A DNA stretch of 64,000 nt from JALYUA01 sp039933215. GTDB lineage: Bacteria; Acidobacteriota; Thermoanaerobaculia; UBA5066; Gp7-AA6. The stretch is taken from NCBI GenBank assembly GCA_039933215.1, contig JBDTOO010000008.1:1-64000 (forward strand), in the 5' to 3' direction. This document shows, piece by piece, positions 42,274 to 50,648 of the stretch (positions are counted from its first letter, which is position 1; each line of letters opens with the position of its first letter). The position numbers were made by a program, and so were the translations under genes. The notes beneath the pieces were generated by a model. The model did not search any database. It had not been told where the DNA came from and saw nothing but the letters and a program-made list of their open reading frames with translations.

Positions 42274-43365
42274 CTAGGCGCCGCCCTGAGCGGCTTCGGC
42301 CTCGGCGGTGCCGAGGTCCGGGTCCCCGAGGAGGCGGGCCACGCCCTCGAGTCCCCGCACGTTCTCGCAGACGACCTTGATCGCGGATGTGAGGGGGACC
42401 GCGAGCACCGCTCCGGCGAGCCCCCAGAGAAGGCCCCAGAAGATGAACGCGAGCATGACCGTCAGCGGGAAGAGGCGGACGCGCCCGCCCACGATCAGCG
42501 GCGTCAGGATGTTGCCCTCGAGAAACTGCAAAGCCGCGTACACGATCAGAACGATGAGCGCCTTCCGGCCGTCGTACTGGAAGAACGCCACGGTGATCGC
42601 CGGCAGCGTCGAGAAGATGACGCCCACGTAGGGGAGCATGATCGCGATGCCCGCGAGGGGACCGAGGATGTAGTAGTAGCTGACATGCAGGAGCATCAGC
42701 GCGACCGTGGTCATCCCCGCCATGATCGCCATCACGAACGAGAGCCCCAGCGCGAAGTCGGTCATCGTTCGCGAGATGGCTCCCGTCACGTCCCCGGCGA
42801 AGCGGTCGTGCCGGGCCAGCATTCCGTCGATGATGCGTCCGAACTTCTCCCGGTCCTTCAGCATGAAGAACGTCAGGAAAGGGATCGCCGCCGCGTACAG
42901 CAGGGTGTGGAGCGTCTCGCCGACCTGGGCGACGAAGGCGCGCGTCGTCGCCAACGGGGATTCGGAGATCTTGACTTCGCGGACCGATCGCGTCTCGTCC
43001 GGCAGGATGCTGCCCATCCGTTCGCGGAGGCGATTGACGAACTCGGTGAACTGCGAGAGGACGACGCGGATGCGAGCCTGGTATTGCGGCAGCTCCGTGT
43101 AGAACTGGTTGACCTGGGCCGTGACGTTGATGACCAGCAGGACGATGGCGCCGATCAGGACGAAGAGCAGGAGCAGGATGGCGACGACGCGGGGCACGCG
43201 CGCGCGCTCGAGCAGCGAGACGAACGGGCGCATGGCGAATGCCAGAAAGAGCGCGAAGGCGATCGTGATGAAGAAGAGGCGGCCGTAGTAGAGGAGAGCC
43301 AGGGCGGCGGCGAAGGTGACGACGACGAGACCCTGTTCCCGTCGCGACGCGGTCTCCGAAGTCAA
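42274..43365 (-). CDS. AI-2E/PerM-family membrane transporter
   Basis: 363 residues with the family layout: two N-terminal helices (VVVTFAAALALLYYGRLFFI, TIAFALFLAFAMRPFVSLLE), a helix VVAILLLLFVLIGAIVLLVI, an amphipathic middle part (NQFYTELPQYQARIRVVLSQ) and a C-terminal helix group with LPYVGVIFSTLPAITVAFFQ and LTPLIVGGRVRLFPLTVMLA. Family members export signals or Na+ for H+; the substrate here is unknown. The only suitable start is TTG 43365, which lies inside the T-run of the upstream OmpA gene's terminator. Confidence 0.9.
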   Translation of the reverse strand: MTSETASRREQGLVVVTFAAALALLYYGRLFFITIAFALFLAFAMRPFVSLLERARVPRVVAILLLLFVLIGAIVLLVINVTAQVNQFYTELPQYQARIRVVLSQFTEFVNRLRERMGSILPDETRSVREVKISESPLATTRAFVAQVGETLHTLLYAAAIPFLTFFMLKDREKFGRIIDGMLARHDRFAGDVTGAISRTMTDFALGLSFVMAIMAGMTTVALMLLHVSYYYILGPLAGIAIMLPYVGVIFSTLPAITVAFFQYDGRKALIVLIVYAALQFLEGNILTPLIVGGRVRLFPLTVMLAFIFWGLLWGLAGAVLAVPLTSAIKVVCENVRGLEGVARLLGDPDLGTAEAEAAQGGA

Positions 43366-43391
43366 AAAAGCCCCCTCGGGATGAGGGGGCT
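43364..43391 (-). terminator. Rho-independent terminator of the OmpA-family gene
   Basis: On the minus strand AGCCCCCTC / GAGGGGGCT with a 5-nt loop followed by TTTTTT. The last T's form part of the TTG start of the AI-2E gene. Confidence 0.85.
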
Positions 43392-43417
43392 CGGCGTGAG
43401 CGGCGAGAGGCGGAGCG

Positions 43418-44785
43418 TCACGTTCCCGAGACGAGCGTGACGACGATGACGGCGCGGCGGTTCTTCGCGCGACCCTCCGGGGTGGCGTTGTCGTACGCGG
43501 CCTCGGCGGACCCGCGCGCGGCGGTGGTGATCCGATTCGGGTCGATCCCGTGGCGGGTCACGAGGTATTCCTTCGCGGCGTCAGCGCGCTTGCCGGAGAT
43601 CGCGAGGTTCGACGGCTCGCCGCCGGCGTTATCGGAATAGCCCGTCACGACGGCCGTCGCGTTCAGGTCGTTCTTCATGCGCAACGCGATTCCGTCGAGG
43701 ATCGCCTTCGCGATGTTCGTGAGCCGGGCGCTGCCCGCGTCGAACTGGATCTCGTCCCGCGTGGTTCGCGGAGTGGGCGGCGGGGGCGTCGTGGTCACGG
43801 TCTCCGTCTGCTCCTCGACGACGACCGGCGTCACGGGGGCCGGCGCGGGAATGACGACCGGGGGCGGAGGCAGCGGGGGCCACGCGGCGTAGCTCACACC
43901 GATCAGCCCGCCGATGGGGGCAGGCGAGAAGCCGTGTTTGATGAGCATGTCGAGGTTCGTGTTGATCGCGCCGCTCACGGCCCAGCCGGTTCGCCCGATG
44001 AAGAACCGGGCGCCGCCCGTCATCATCGAGTAGGGCTCCTCGGGAAGATCGCCGCCGTCCATCGTGACGCGATCGAGCTCTCCGATGACGTGCAGGAACG
44101 GGAGCACCGGGACGTCGACGCCGACGCCGACCCGGAAGCGGTTGGCGACGCGGATGTCGGCGTCGTGCCGGCCCGAGAGCTGGTACGACAGCATTCCCGT
44201 GATGATTCCCTTGGTTCCGGTGACGCCCCACTCCCAGTCGGTCCGGCGGGACTTCACGCGGTCGACGTCCGCGTCGACCTGGTCGACGTGGATGGACGAC
44301 TGGCCCATCGGCACGTAGGCGGCGAGCCAGAGGCCCAGGCGGAAGTCGCTGTCCGCTTCGGAGAACAGGCGGTACTTCGTGCCGATGCGCAGCTTGCGCG
44401 GCTCATCCGCACGGAACGGCCCGAAAAACTGGATGCTGCCGAGCGATCCGCCGCGCCATCCGCCCCGGCTCTCGAAGCGCTCGGCGCCGGCGCTGACGTT
44501 GATCGTCCAGTTGTCGGTCAATCCGAGCCCGAGCGAGCCTTCCCCCGCCCAGTGCGAGTAGAGGCGGCTACGAAAGTCCGTGTCGGATCCGAAGAGATTG
44601 CCCGCGGCGAGCTGCTCTTTCCAACCGTAGACGCCGAGTGTCAACTGTCCCGCGCGGGGCACGTCCGCCGTCGGGATCGTGAACAACCCGATGTCTCCCG
44701 AGGAACTCGGCGCGATCTGCGCGGATGCGGCCGCGCCGATCAGGCACACGAGGATCCCGAGGAGCGCCGTACGCTTGGCCTTCAT
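43418..44785 (-). CDS. OmpA-family outer-membrane protein
   Basis: 455 residues from ATG 44785 with a signal peptide (ALLGILVCLIGAAASAQ). The N-terminal 290 residues look like a beta-barrel (GQLTLGVYGWKEQLAAGNLF, WTINVSAGAERF, LRIGTKYRLFSEADSDFRLG). A Pro-rich hinge (PPLPPPPVVIPAPAPVTPVV) leads to an OmpA domain that binds peptidoglycan: IQFDAGSARLTNIAKAILDG, VTGYSDNAGGEPSNLAISGK, RITTAARGSAEAAY and NATPEGRAKNRRAVIVV. It likely anchors the outer membrane to the wall. It has its own promoter and terminator. Confidence 0.92.
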   Translation of the reverse strand: MKAKRTALLGILVCLIGAAASAQIAPSSSGDIGLFTIPTADVPRAGQLTLGVYGWKEQLAAGNLFGSDTDFRSRLYSHWAGEGSLGLGLTDNWTINVSAGAERFESRGGWRGGSLGSIQFFGPFRADEPRKLRIGTKYRLFSEADSDFRLGLWLAAYVPMGQSSIHVDQVDADVDRVKSRRTDWEWGVTGTKGIITGMLSYQLSGRHDADIRVANRFRVGVGVDVPVLPFLHVIGELDRVTMDGGDLPEEPYSMMTGGARFFIGRTGWAVSGAINTNLDMLIKHGFSPAPIGGLIGVSYAAWPPLPPPPVVIPAPAPVTPVVVEEQTETVTTTPPPPTPRTTRDEIQFDAGSARLTNIAKAILDGIALRMKNDLNATAVVTGYSDNAGGEPSNLAISGKRADAAKEYLVTRHGIDPNRITTAARGSAEAAYDNATPEGRAKNRRAVIVVTLVSGT

Positions 44786-44830
44786 GCAGTCTCCTTTCGA
44801 ACGGGCACGGGGAAAACCGAGATGCCTAAT

Positions 44831-44859
44831 AGAATAAGCTAAAAAAGCGAAACAGCCAA
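44831..44859 (-). promoter_or_regulatory. Promoter of the OmpA-family gene
   Basis: On the minus strand TTGGCT (44854-44859), 17-bp spacer, TATTCT (44831-44836), about 45 nt before ATG 44785. The 200 bp beyond it (to 45061) are GC-rich and hold no gene. Confidence 0.6.
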
Positions 44860-45061
44860 ACATCTTTGTGCGCGAAAGGGGTTCCGGGCGCGGGCCCGCC
44901 GGGCGGCGGAGCTTCCCATCCGGTGAAAACCGGGGCCGGAATCGGCGCAAACGGCCGCGGGAGGGGGGACGGCCCCCGTCCCGGGCGGCTTTCCCGGCCC
45001 CCGGTCCTCGACGTTCGGGTTTTCCGAACCGGGCCCCTCGGGGCGCCCGGAACGGGCCCAA

Positions 45062-45931
45062 TCAGGCCTTCGGCTGCATGACCAGGGACATCTTGTCCTG
45101 AAAGGACTTCATCTTCGCCGGCCCGCGCATCGAGGAGATGGTCTTCTCGGTCTCCCGGATGAGGTCCCGGACGGCTTCGACGCCCCGGCCGCGGTCGATC
45201 TCGGTGAGAGCCTGTTTGTAAGGCCGGTCGAGGGCGGCGAGGCTCGATTCCCCGATCGCGATCTCCGCCTCCTGCTTCACGCGGGTGCAGAGGATCATCA
45301 GGATCTTCTTCTCGTCGCCGAGCAGTGCGGCGCTCGCGGCGGACCCCGCGGCGGACCCCGCGGCGGACGGGGGAGCCGGCTGCCGGCTGCCGCTGTCGCG
45401 CGAGCGCATCTCCACGAGCCCCGCGGTCACGAGGCCGTAGAGGACCTTGGCCGTCTCGAACGAGGAGCTGTCCGAGGCGCGCGCGATCTCCTCGAGCGTT
45501 TTCTTCCCGTCGATGCGGATCGTGAGGTTCCACTCGAGAGGTGAGAGCGTCACGGGCTCCGCCGCGTTCCTCTGCACGAAGGTCGGCACGAACTCGACGC
45601 CGGGAATCTTCCGCGACAAAACCTTCCACTCGTCGAGGCGGCGCGCGGACTCCATGAGAAGGCTCGTATTGCTCTTGTCGATGGTCGCCGTTTCGGCTTC
45701 CTCGGACGGCGTGAACTGGAAGTCTCCGGAGTTCCAGATGGCGAGCGCGTACACGGCCTCTTCGCCCGTCAGGTCCCCCAGGCGGGCGTGCACCATCTGC
45801 CCGTTCTTCAGGTAGATGTAGCCGCGCTCGTTTCCCCGAACGAGCGTGAACATCCCCGTTTTCCCGGACACCGAAACGAGCTGGATGATGTCGGGGACGG
45901 GGAGTTCCTGGATCGAGCCCTGAAATGACAT
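45062..45931 (-). CDS. DUF4388 (PATAN-like) domain protein
   Basis: 289 residues. Residues 1-100 form the DUF4388 domain: GSIQELPVPDIIQLVSVSGK, GMFTLVRGNERGYIYLKNGQ, VHARLGDLTGEEAVYALAIW. A second region resembles a winged helix (NLTIRIDGKKTLEEIARASD, VLYGLVTAGLVEM). A linker with Ala-Gly-Ser repeats and a helical end follow. DUF4388 proteins are linked to signalling with receivers, kinases and gliding regulators. It lies in the same direction as ruvC and close to the kinase-TonB gene, but a separate -10-like box precedes it. Confidence 0.85.
   Translation of the reverse strand: MSFQGSIQELPVPDIIQLVSVSGKTGMFTLVRGNERGYIYLKNGQMVHARLGDLTGEEAVYALAIWNSGDFQFTPSEEAETATIDKSNTSLLMESARRLDEWKVLSRKIPGVEFVPTFVQRNAAEPVTLSPLEWNLTIRIDGKKTLEEIARASDSSSFETAKVLYGLVTAGLVEMRSRDSGSRQPAPPSAAGSAAGSAASAALLGDEKKILMILCTRVKQEAEIAIGESSLAALDRPYKQALTEIDRGRGVEAVRDLIRETEKTISSMRGPAKMKSFQDKMSLVMQPKA
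45336..45368. repeat. 12-bp in-frame tandem repeat
   Basis: GCGGCGGACCCC repeated 2.7 times (units at 45336, 45348, 45360) inside the DUF4388 gene, giving an Ala-Ala-Gly-Ser linker that could change length without a frameshift. Confidence 0.75.
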
Positions 45932-45941
45932 GTGGGGGCGG

Positions 45942-45947
45942 ATGCTA
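45942..45947 (-). promoter_or_regulatory. -10-like box before the DUF4388 gene
   Basis: TAGCAT on the minus strand, 10 nt from ATG 45931; the gap begins CCGCCCCC, the same as before the epimerase-like gene. Confidence 0.4.
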
Positions 45948-46018
45948 GCAGGTGGCCGCGGCAGGCGGTAGGTGCCCCGGGAACGAGCCGGGCGGCGCCG
46001 GGGCGGGTCTTCCTCGCC

Positions 46019-46504
46019 TCACCGACTTCCGGCGCGCGGCCCCGCGTGCAGGTGGCAGATCGCGACCGCGAGCGCGTCGGCGGCGTCGATCGGCACCCGG
46101 CTTCTCTGCCGGGCGAGAAGCGACAGGACCATCGACCGGACCTGCGGTTTTTCGGCGTTTCCGTAGCCGACGAGCGCCTTCTTGACGAGCCGGGGCTCAT
46201 ACTCGAAGACGGGGACCGCGGACCGGGCGGCGGCGGCAAGAAGCACGCCCCGGGCGTGCGCGAGCTTGACGGTGGACGAGATGTTCTTCCCCGCGAAGAC
46301 CGTCTCGACGGATACGGCCGACGGCCGGCAGTCCTCGATCAACTTCGCCGCGCGGGCGAACAGGAAGTCGAGCTTCTGGGCGAGGTCCATGGTGGACGGG
46401 GGCCGGAAGACTCCGCACGCTTCGAGGACGAGCCGGCCATCCTCGAAGAGGACGATCCCGTAGCCCGTGGCGATCGTACCCGGATCGAACCCGACGATTT
46501 TCAT
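46019..46504 (-). CDS. ruvC: Crossover junction endodeoxyribonuclease RuvC
   Basis: 161 residues from ATG 46504. The four acidic active-site positions are visible: Asp in GFDPGTIATGYGIV, Glu in AVSVETVFAGKN, and the two Asp in PIDAADALAVAICH. It cuts Holliday junctions during recombination. The order yebC-ruvC is common, but ruvA and ruvB do not follow here; a DUF4388 gene does. The start is 50 bp past the yebC stop, so both may share a transcript. Confidence 0.96.
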   Translation of the reverse strand: MKIVGFDPGTIATGYGIVLFEDGRLVLEACGVFRPPSTMDLAQKLDFLFARAAKLIEDCRPSAVSVETVFAGKNISSTVKLAHARGVLLAAAARSAVPVFEYEPRLVKKALVGYGNAEKPQVRSMVLSLLARQRSRVPIDAADALAVAICHLHAGPRAGSR

Positions 46505-46554
46505 GGTGCGGCGCTTTCGGGCGGAGACCGGGAGAGGAAGGAGCCTGGAGGCAG

Positions 46555-47286
46555 TTATTCCGCTTCCTGGAAGTCGAAGTTCGCCCAGACGTGCTGCACG
46601 TCGTCGTGATCCTCGAGGGCCTCCATGAGCCGCATCATCTGATCCGCCTTGCGCGCGTCGAGCTCGACCTCCGTCGTCGGAATCATCGAGACCTCCGAGA
46701 CCGCGAGGGGGATCTTGTGCTCCTCGAGGTGCGTCTTCACCGCGTTGAAGGCGTCGGGCTCCGTGACGACCTCGTGGTACTGCTCCGTCGTTCGCACGTC
46801 CTCCGCGCCGGCCTCGATCGCGGCCTCCATGACGGCGTCCTCGGTCGCCTTGTCCTTCTCGATCGCGATGTATCCCTTCTTCTGGAAGAGGAACCGCACC
46901 GAGCCGGACTCGCTCAGATTGCCGCCATTCTTCGAGAAGATCGTGCGGATCTCCGGAAGGGTCCGGTTCTTGTTGTCGGTCATCGCCTCGATGAGGACCG
47001 CGACGCCTCCCGGCCCGTACCCCTCGAAGGTGATCTCCTCGTAGTTGACGCCCGGAAGCTCGCCCGTCCCGCGCTGCACGCCGCGCTTGATGTTGTCGGC
47101 GGGCATGTTGACCGCCTTGGCGTCGTCGATCGCCTTGCGGAGGCGCGGATTCGACTCGGGAGCGCCGCCGCCCAGGCGAGCCGCCATGGTGATTTCCTTG
47201 ATCAGCTTCGTAAAGAGACGGCCCCGCTTGGCGTCCGCAGCGCCCTTCTTGTGCTTGATCGTGCTCCACTTGCTGTGGCCGGACAT
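46555..47286 (-). CDS. yebC: YebC/PmpR-family regulator
   Basis: 243 residues starting MSGHSKWSTIKHKKGAADAK, the unmistakable family N-terminus, then RLFTKLIKEITMAARLGGG, NMPADNIKRGVQRGTGE, EGYGPGGVAVLIEAMTDN and SGSVRFLFQKKGYIAIEKD. The family acts as transcription regulators or translation factors that relieve ribosome stalling. TATAAT at 47316-47321 and ribosome site GAGGAG precede ATG 47286. It diverges from the kinase-TonB gene. Confidence 0.97.
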   Translation of the reverse strand: MSGHSKWSTIKHKKGAADAKRGRLFTKLIKEITMAARLGGGAPESNPRLRKAIDDAKAVNMPADNIKRGVQRGTGELPGVNYEEITFEGYGPGGVAVLIEAMTDNKNRTLPEIRTIFSKNGGNLSESGSVRFLFQKKGYIAIEKDKATEDAVMEAAIEAGAEDVRTTEQYHEVVTEPDAFNAVKTHLEEHKIPLAVSEVSMIPTTEVELDARKADQMMRLMEALEDHDDVQHVWANFDFQEAE

Positions 47287-47463
47287 CGGATCTCCTCGTC
47301 GCTCCGAAAGGGGCGATTATATGGATCTCGGATCGCCAGAGCCATCGCTCGCGGGGCGGCGCGCCGGCCGTGCGGCCGCCTTTCTTCCCGCCGCGAGCAG
47401 CCGCCCGGCGGGCTCGGTCCCGATGCCGGACGGCGTGTTCCTGCTACAATTTGAGCACCGCCA

Positions 47464-50271
47464 ATGGCGAAAAAAGTACTGCTGATCGACTACGAGCCAC
47501 GCTCGGTGGAACGCGTGCGGTCTCTCCTCGCCGAGCCGGACTATTCCGTCACGGTCGCGAAAGACGGCGAGGAAGGGATAGCCCTCTTCGGGGCCTCGTC
47601 GTTCGACACGGTGCTTCTCGCGGGCATGCTCCCGAGGCTGCCGAGCGCGGAAGTCATCCGCGAGATCCGGAGAAAGGGCGGCGCGACCGCTCCTCCGATC
47701 CTCCTCATGGTGTCCGGATACCACGGCACGAACCCGAAGGCGGACGCCCAGCGCGTCGGCGCCTTCGACATCGTGCCGCGCCCCTACACCGACGACGATT
47801 TCCGGGCGGCCGTTCAGAGCGCCGTCGAGTCGACGGACATGTCGGCGCGCACGATGCGGATCCCGACGGCCAGTCTCCGGGGCGGCGGCTCGAGTCTCAC
47901 TTCCGAAGAGATCTTCTCGGACATCCTCGACGAGGTCTCCCACGATCCGCCGCCGAGGCCCGCCACCTCGCACGGAGGCGGCGGCAGCGCCGAGCAGGAA
48001 GTGGAGCGGCGGCTGCGCGACACCCTCTCCGGGATCCTGAGCAAAGGCGGCGGCGCCGAAAAGCCCGCCGCGCCTCCGCCTCCCGCCGGGGCGCGTTTCT
48101 CGACCGACGCGGACATCGACCGGATGATCTCGGACACCCTGTCGGGGATCAAGGTGCCTCCGAAGCCCCGTCCGGCGGCGCCCTCCGCTCCCTCGCCCGC
48201 GACGCCGCCGTCCTCCGCGTCGCTCACCCCGCCACGCGCGGTGCCCCCTTCATCCGCCCCGTTCCAATCGGCTTATTCGCCCGCGGCCGCCGTCGCGACG
48301 CCGCCGCCCTTCTCCGGAGGACGCACCTCTCCGTCCGGCTCGACGCGTGCGCCGGAGACCGCGCCGTCGCTCGCCTCGAGCGGCCCCGATCGGTTCGGGC
48401 AGTACGAGATTCTCGAGCGGATCGCGGCGGGCGGGATGGCGGAGCTGTCCAAGGCACGCCTCTCGGGCGTCGAGGGCTTCCAGAAGATCGTCGCGATCAA
48501 GAAGATCCTTCCGCACCTCGCCGACAACGACGAGTTCATCACGATGTTCGCGGACGAGGCCAAGCTCGCCGCCCAGCTGAACCATCCGAACATCGTGCAC
48601 ATCTTCGACCTCGGGAAGATCGAGGCCGGCGGTTACTTCATCGCCATGGAGTACGTGGACGGCCGGGACTTGCGGTCGCTCCTGCAGTCGGCCAGGGATC
48701 ACGGCACGCCGCTTCCCGCACCGCTCGCGGTCTACGTAGCGTCGAAAGTGGCCGCCGCCCTCGACTACGCGCACCGGCGTCGCGACTCCGAGGCGCGGGA
48801 GCTGAACATCGTCCACCGGGACGTATCCCCTCCGAACATCCTCATCTCGTACGAGGGCGACATCAAGCTCTGCGATTTCGGAATTGCCAAAGCGGCGTCC
48901 AAGGCGTCGCAGACGCAGTCGGGGGCGCTCAAGGGGAAGGTCCAGTACATGTCGCCCGAGCAGGCATGGGGCCGGCCCCTCGACCGCCGGAGCGACCTCT
49001 TTTCGCTCGGGAGCGTCCTCTTCGAGATGCTCACGGAGCAGAAGCTCTTCCGGGGCGACACGGACCTCTCGGTCCTGGAGAAGGTGCGCGCCGCGGAGGT
49101 CGTACCTCCGTCGTCCATCAACCCGGAGGTCACGAAGGCCCTCGACGTCGTCGTGTTGAAGGCCCTCGCGCGCGAGCCCGAAGACCGGTACGCGAACGCG
49201 TCCGACATGCTGAGGGACCTCGAAGCCGTCCTCTACTCATATTCGCCCGCGCCGGGCAGCGCCGATCTCGCGATCTACCTGCACCGGCTCCAGGCCGAGG
49301 AGGTCAACGCGCAGGAGTCGCAGGCGCGGGAGGCGGCGCCGATGCCGGAGGCCCCCGAGAAGAAGCGCAAGTCGAAGGGCGCGCCCGTCGCCCGCCGCGC
49401 GACGGCTCCCGGCGTCGTGATTCCTCCCGCCGTTCCGTTGCCGCCCGCTCCGAAGGCGAAGGAGCCCACGAACTCGGGCGTTTTCGGCGCTTTCTCCGCG
49501 AAGAAAATCGCCGCGGAGAAGAAGAACCGCCTTCCGCTGTACATCGCGATCGCCGTGGCCGTGGCCGCGCTCGCGGGCGTCGCCTGGTGGATGTCGAAGC
49601 GGGCGCCCGTCGCGGCGGCTCCCGTGAAAGCCACGCCGCTTCCGCTCGCCGCGCCGACCGCAGCCCCTCCGCCGCCTGCCGCCACGCCCGCTGCCGCGCC
49701 GGCCGACCCCAGGGCCATCGAGGAGGAGGTTCAGCGGCAGATCTCGGCTCGGAAGAAAGAGCTCCAGAAAGCGCTCGAAGCGCCGAAGCCATCGCCGCGC
49801 GAGGCGATTCCCGCCCGCAAGATCGAGGAGCCTCCGCCGGCGGCTGCCGTGCCGGTCAAAGAGACGGCTCCCGAGCCGACGGCCGCTCCCACGGTGCGGG
49901 AGGCTCCGCCCGAGCCGACCGTCGCGCCGGCTCCGCCCCCGCGTCCGGCTCCGAACCGCGACGAGACGCTGCGCGGAGACCTCGTGGGGCCCGGGACCGG
50001 AGTCATCGAGCCGGCTCTTCTGAGCACACCCCGCGTCACCTACCCTCCGATCGCCCGCCAGCAGCGGCTGAGCGGAAAAGTCGTCGTCCTGGTGCTCGTC
50101 GACGAGGACGGGAAGGTCGAGGACGCGCGCCTCCAGCATGGGATTGCCTCGAAAACCGGAGTCAACGAGGCGGTCGTCCAGGCCGTGCGCGGATCGAAGT
50201 TCCGCGCCGCTTCGAAGAACGGGGTCGCGGTCAAAATGTGGCGGACCGTCGTCGTGGACGTCACGCCCTGA
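47464..50271 (+). CDS. Pseudo-receiver / Ser-Thr kinase / TonB C-terminal fusion protein
   Basis: 935 residues. Residues 1-125 are a receiver fold (KKVLLIDYEP, SSFDTVLLAGMLPRL, ILLMVSGYHG), but the phospho-acceptor Asp is Ala53 and the conserved Lys is Arg106. A Pro/Ala linker with two DTLSGI repeats follows. Residues about 314-595 are an intact kinase: Lys346 in VAIKKI, Asp453 in VHRDVSPPNIL, Asp471 in CDFGIAK, YMSPEQ. A membrane helix (about 690-710, YIAIAVAVAALAGVAW) leads to a periplasmic Pro/Ala-rich stalk and a TonB C-terminal domain (about 859-935: YPPIARQQRLSGKVVVLVLV). It would link cytoplasmic phosphorylation to outer-membrane receptors. A coiled-coil gene and a BtuFCD-like importer follow. 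Confidence 0.92.
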   Translation: MAKKVLLIDYEPRSVERVRSLLAEPDYSVTVAKDGEEGIALFGASSFDTVLLAGMLPRLPSAEVIREIRRKGGATAPPILLMVSGYHGTNPKADAQRVGAFDIVPRPYTDDDFRAAVQSAVESTDMSARTMRIPTASLRGGGSSLTSEEIFSDILDEVSHDPPPRPATSHGGGGSAEQEVERRLRDTLSGILSKGGGAEKPAAPPPPAGARFSTDADIDRMISDTLSGIKVPPKPRPAAPSAPSPATPPSSASLTPPRAVPPSSAPFQSAYSPAAAVATPPPFSGGRTSPSGSTRAPETAPSLASSGPDRFGQYEILERIAAGGMAELSKARLSGVEGFQKIVAIKKILPHLADNDEFITMFADEAKLAAQLNHPNIVHIFDLGKIEAGGYFIAMEYVDGRDLRSLLQSARDHGTPLPAPLAVYVASKVAAALDYAHRRRDSEARELNIVHRDVSPPNILISYEGDIKLCDFGIAKAASKASQTQSGALKGKVQYMSPEQAWGRPLDRRSDLFSLGSVLFEMLTEQKLFRGDTDLSVLEKVRAAEVVPPSSINPEVTKALDVVVLKALAREPEDRYANASDMLRDLEAVLYSYSPAPGSADLAIYLHRLQAEEVNAQESQAREAAPMPEAPEKKRKSKGAPVARRATAPGVVIPPAVPLPPAPKAKEPTNSGVFGAFSAKKIAAEKKNRLPLYIAIAVAVAALAGVAWWMSKRAPVAAAPVKATPLPLAAPTAAPPPPAATPAAAPADPRAIEEEVQRQISARKKELQKALEAPKPSPREAIPARKIEEPPPAAAVPVKETAPEPTAAPTVREAPPEPTVAPAPPPRPAPNRDETLRGDLVGPGTGVIEPALLSTPRVTYPPIARQQRLSGKVVVLVLVDEDGKVEDARLQHGIASKTGVNEAVVQAVRGSKFRAASKNGVAVKMWRTVVVDVTP

Positions 50272-50401
50272 TCCGGTCGCAACAATCCGCAGCGCCGGCC
50301 GGGGCGGCGCCGGGGTATTCTCGCGCCGGATGTGTCAAGCTTTCCGGGCCGACGACCCGGGGAAACCGTAGCAAGCAGGCCGGTCAGGAGGTCAACCGAG
50401 C

Positions 50402-50626
50402 ATGAGTCTTTCTCCGGATCAAAGGAAGTTCTACGAAAACACGCTGTCCGTGACGAAGCGTGAGATCAACGACCTGGAAGGGCTGATCCAGGAGGAGCTC
50501 GCGAAGGTGAAGGATCGCCTCGCCGAGCTTCAGAACGCGCAGAAAGCCGCGCGTCAGATGTATGACGCCGCCTGCATGCGCCTCAGCATTCCGAACGATC
50601 TCGAAGAAGCCGAAGCCCAGGGCTGA
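50402..50626 (+). CDS. Small coiled-coil protein, unrecognised
   Basis: A 74-residue protein from ATG 50402, strongly charged and helical: YENTLSVTKREINDLEGLIQ, EELAKVKDRLAELQNAQKAA, RQMYDAACMRLSIPNDLEEA. Heptad spacing of Leu, Ile and Val predicts a coiled coil, likely a dimer or a small adaptor. I know no family. It sits between the kinase-TonB gene and the importer genes, in the same direction and 130 bp past the former, so it might be their partner. No membrane segment. Confidence 0.65.
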   Translation: MSLSPDQRKFYENTLSVTKREINDLEGLIQEELAKVKDRLAELQNAQKAARQMYDAACMRLSIPNDLEEAEAQG

Positions 50627-50648
50627 TCCGCTTCGAGGTCGAGATCGG

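Noticed and set aside
45005..45030. Hairpin GTTCGG/CCGAAC as terminator
   Set aside because: No T-run follows on either strand.
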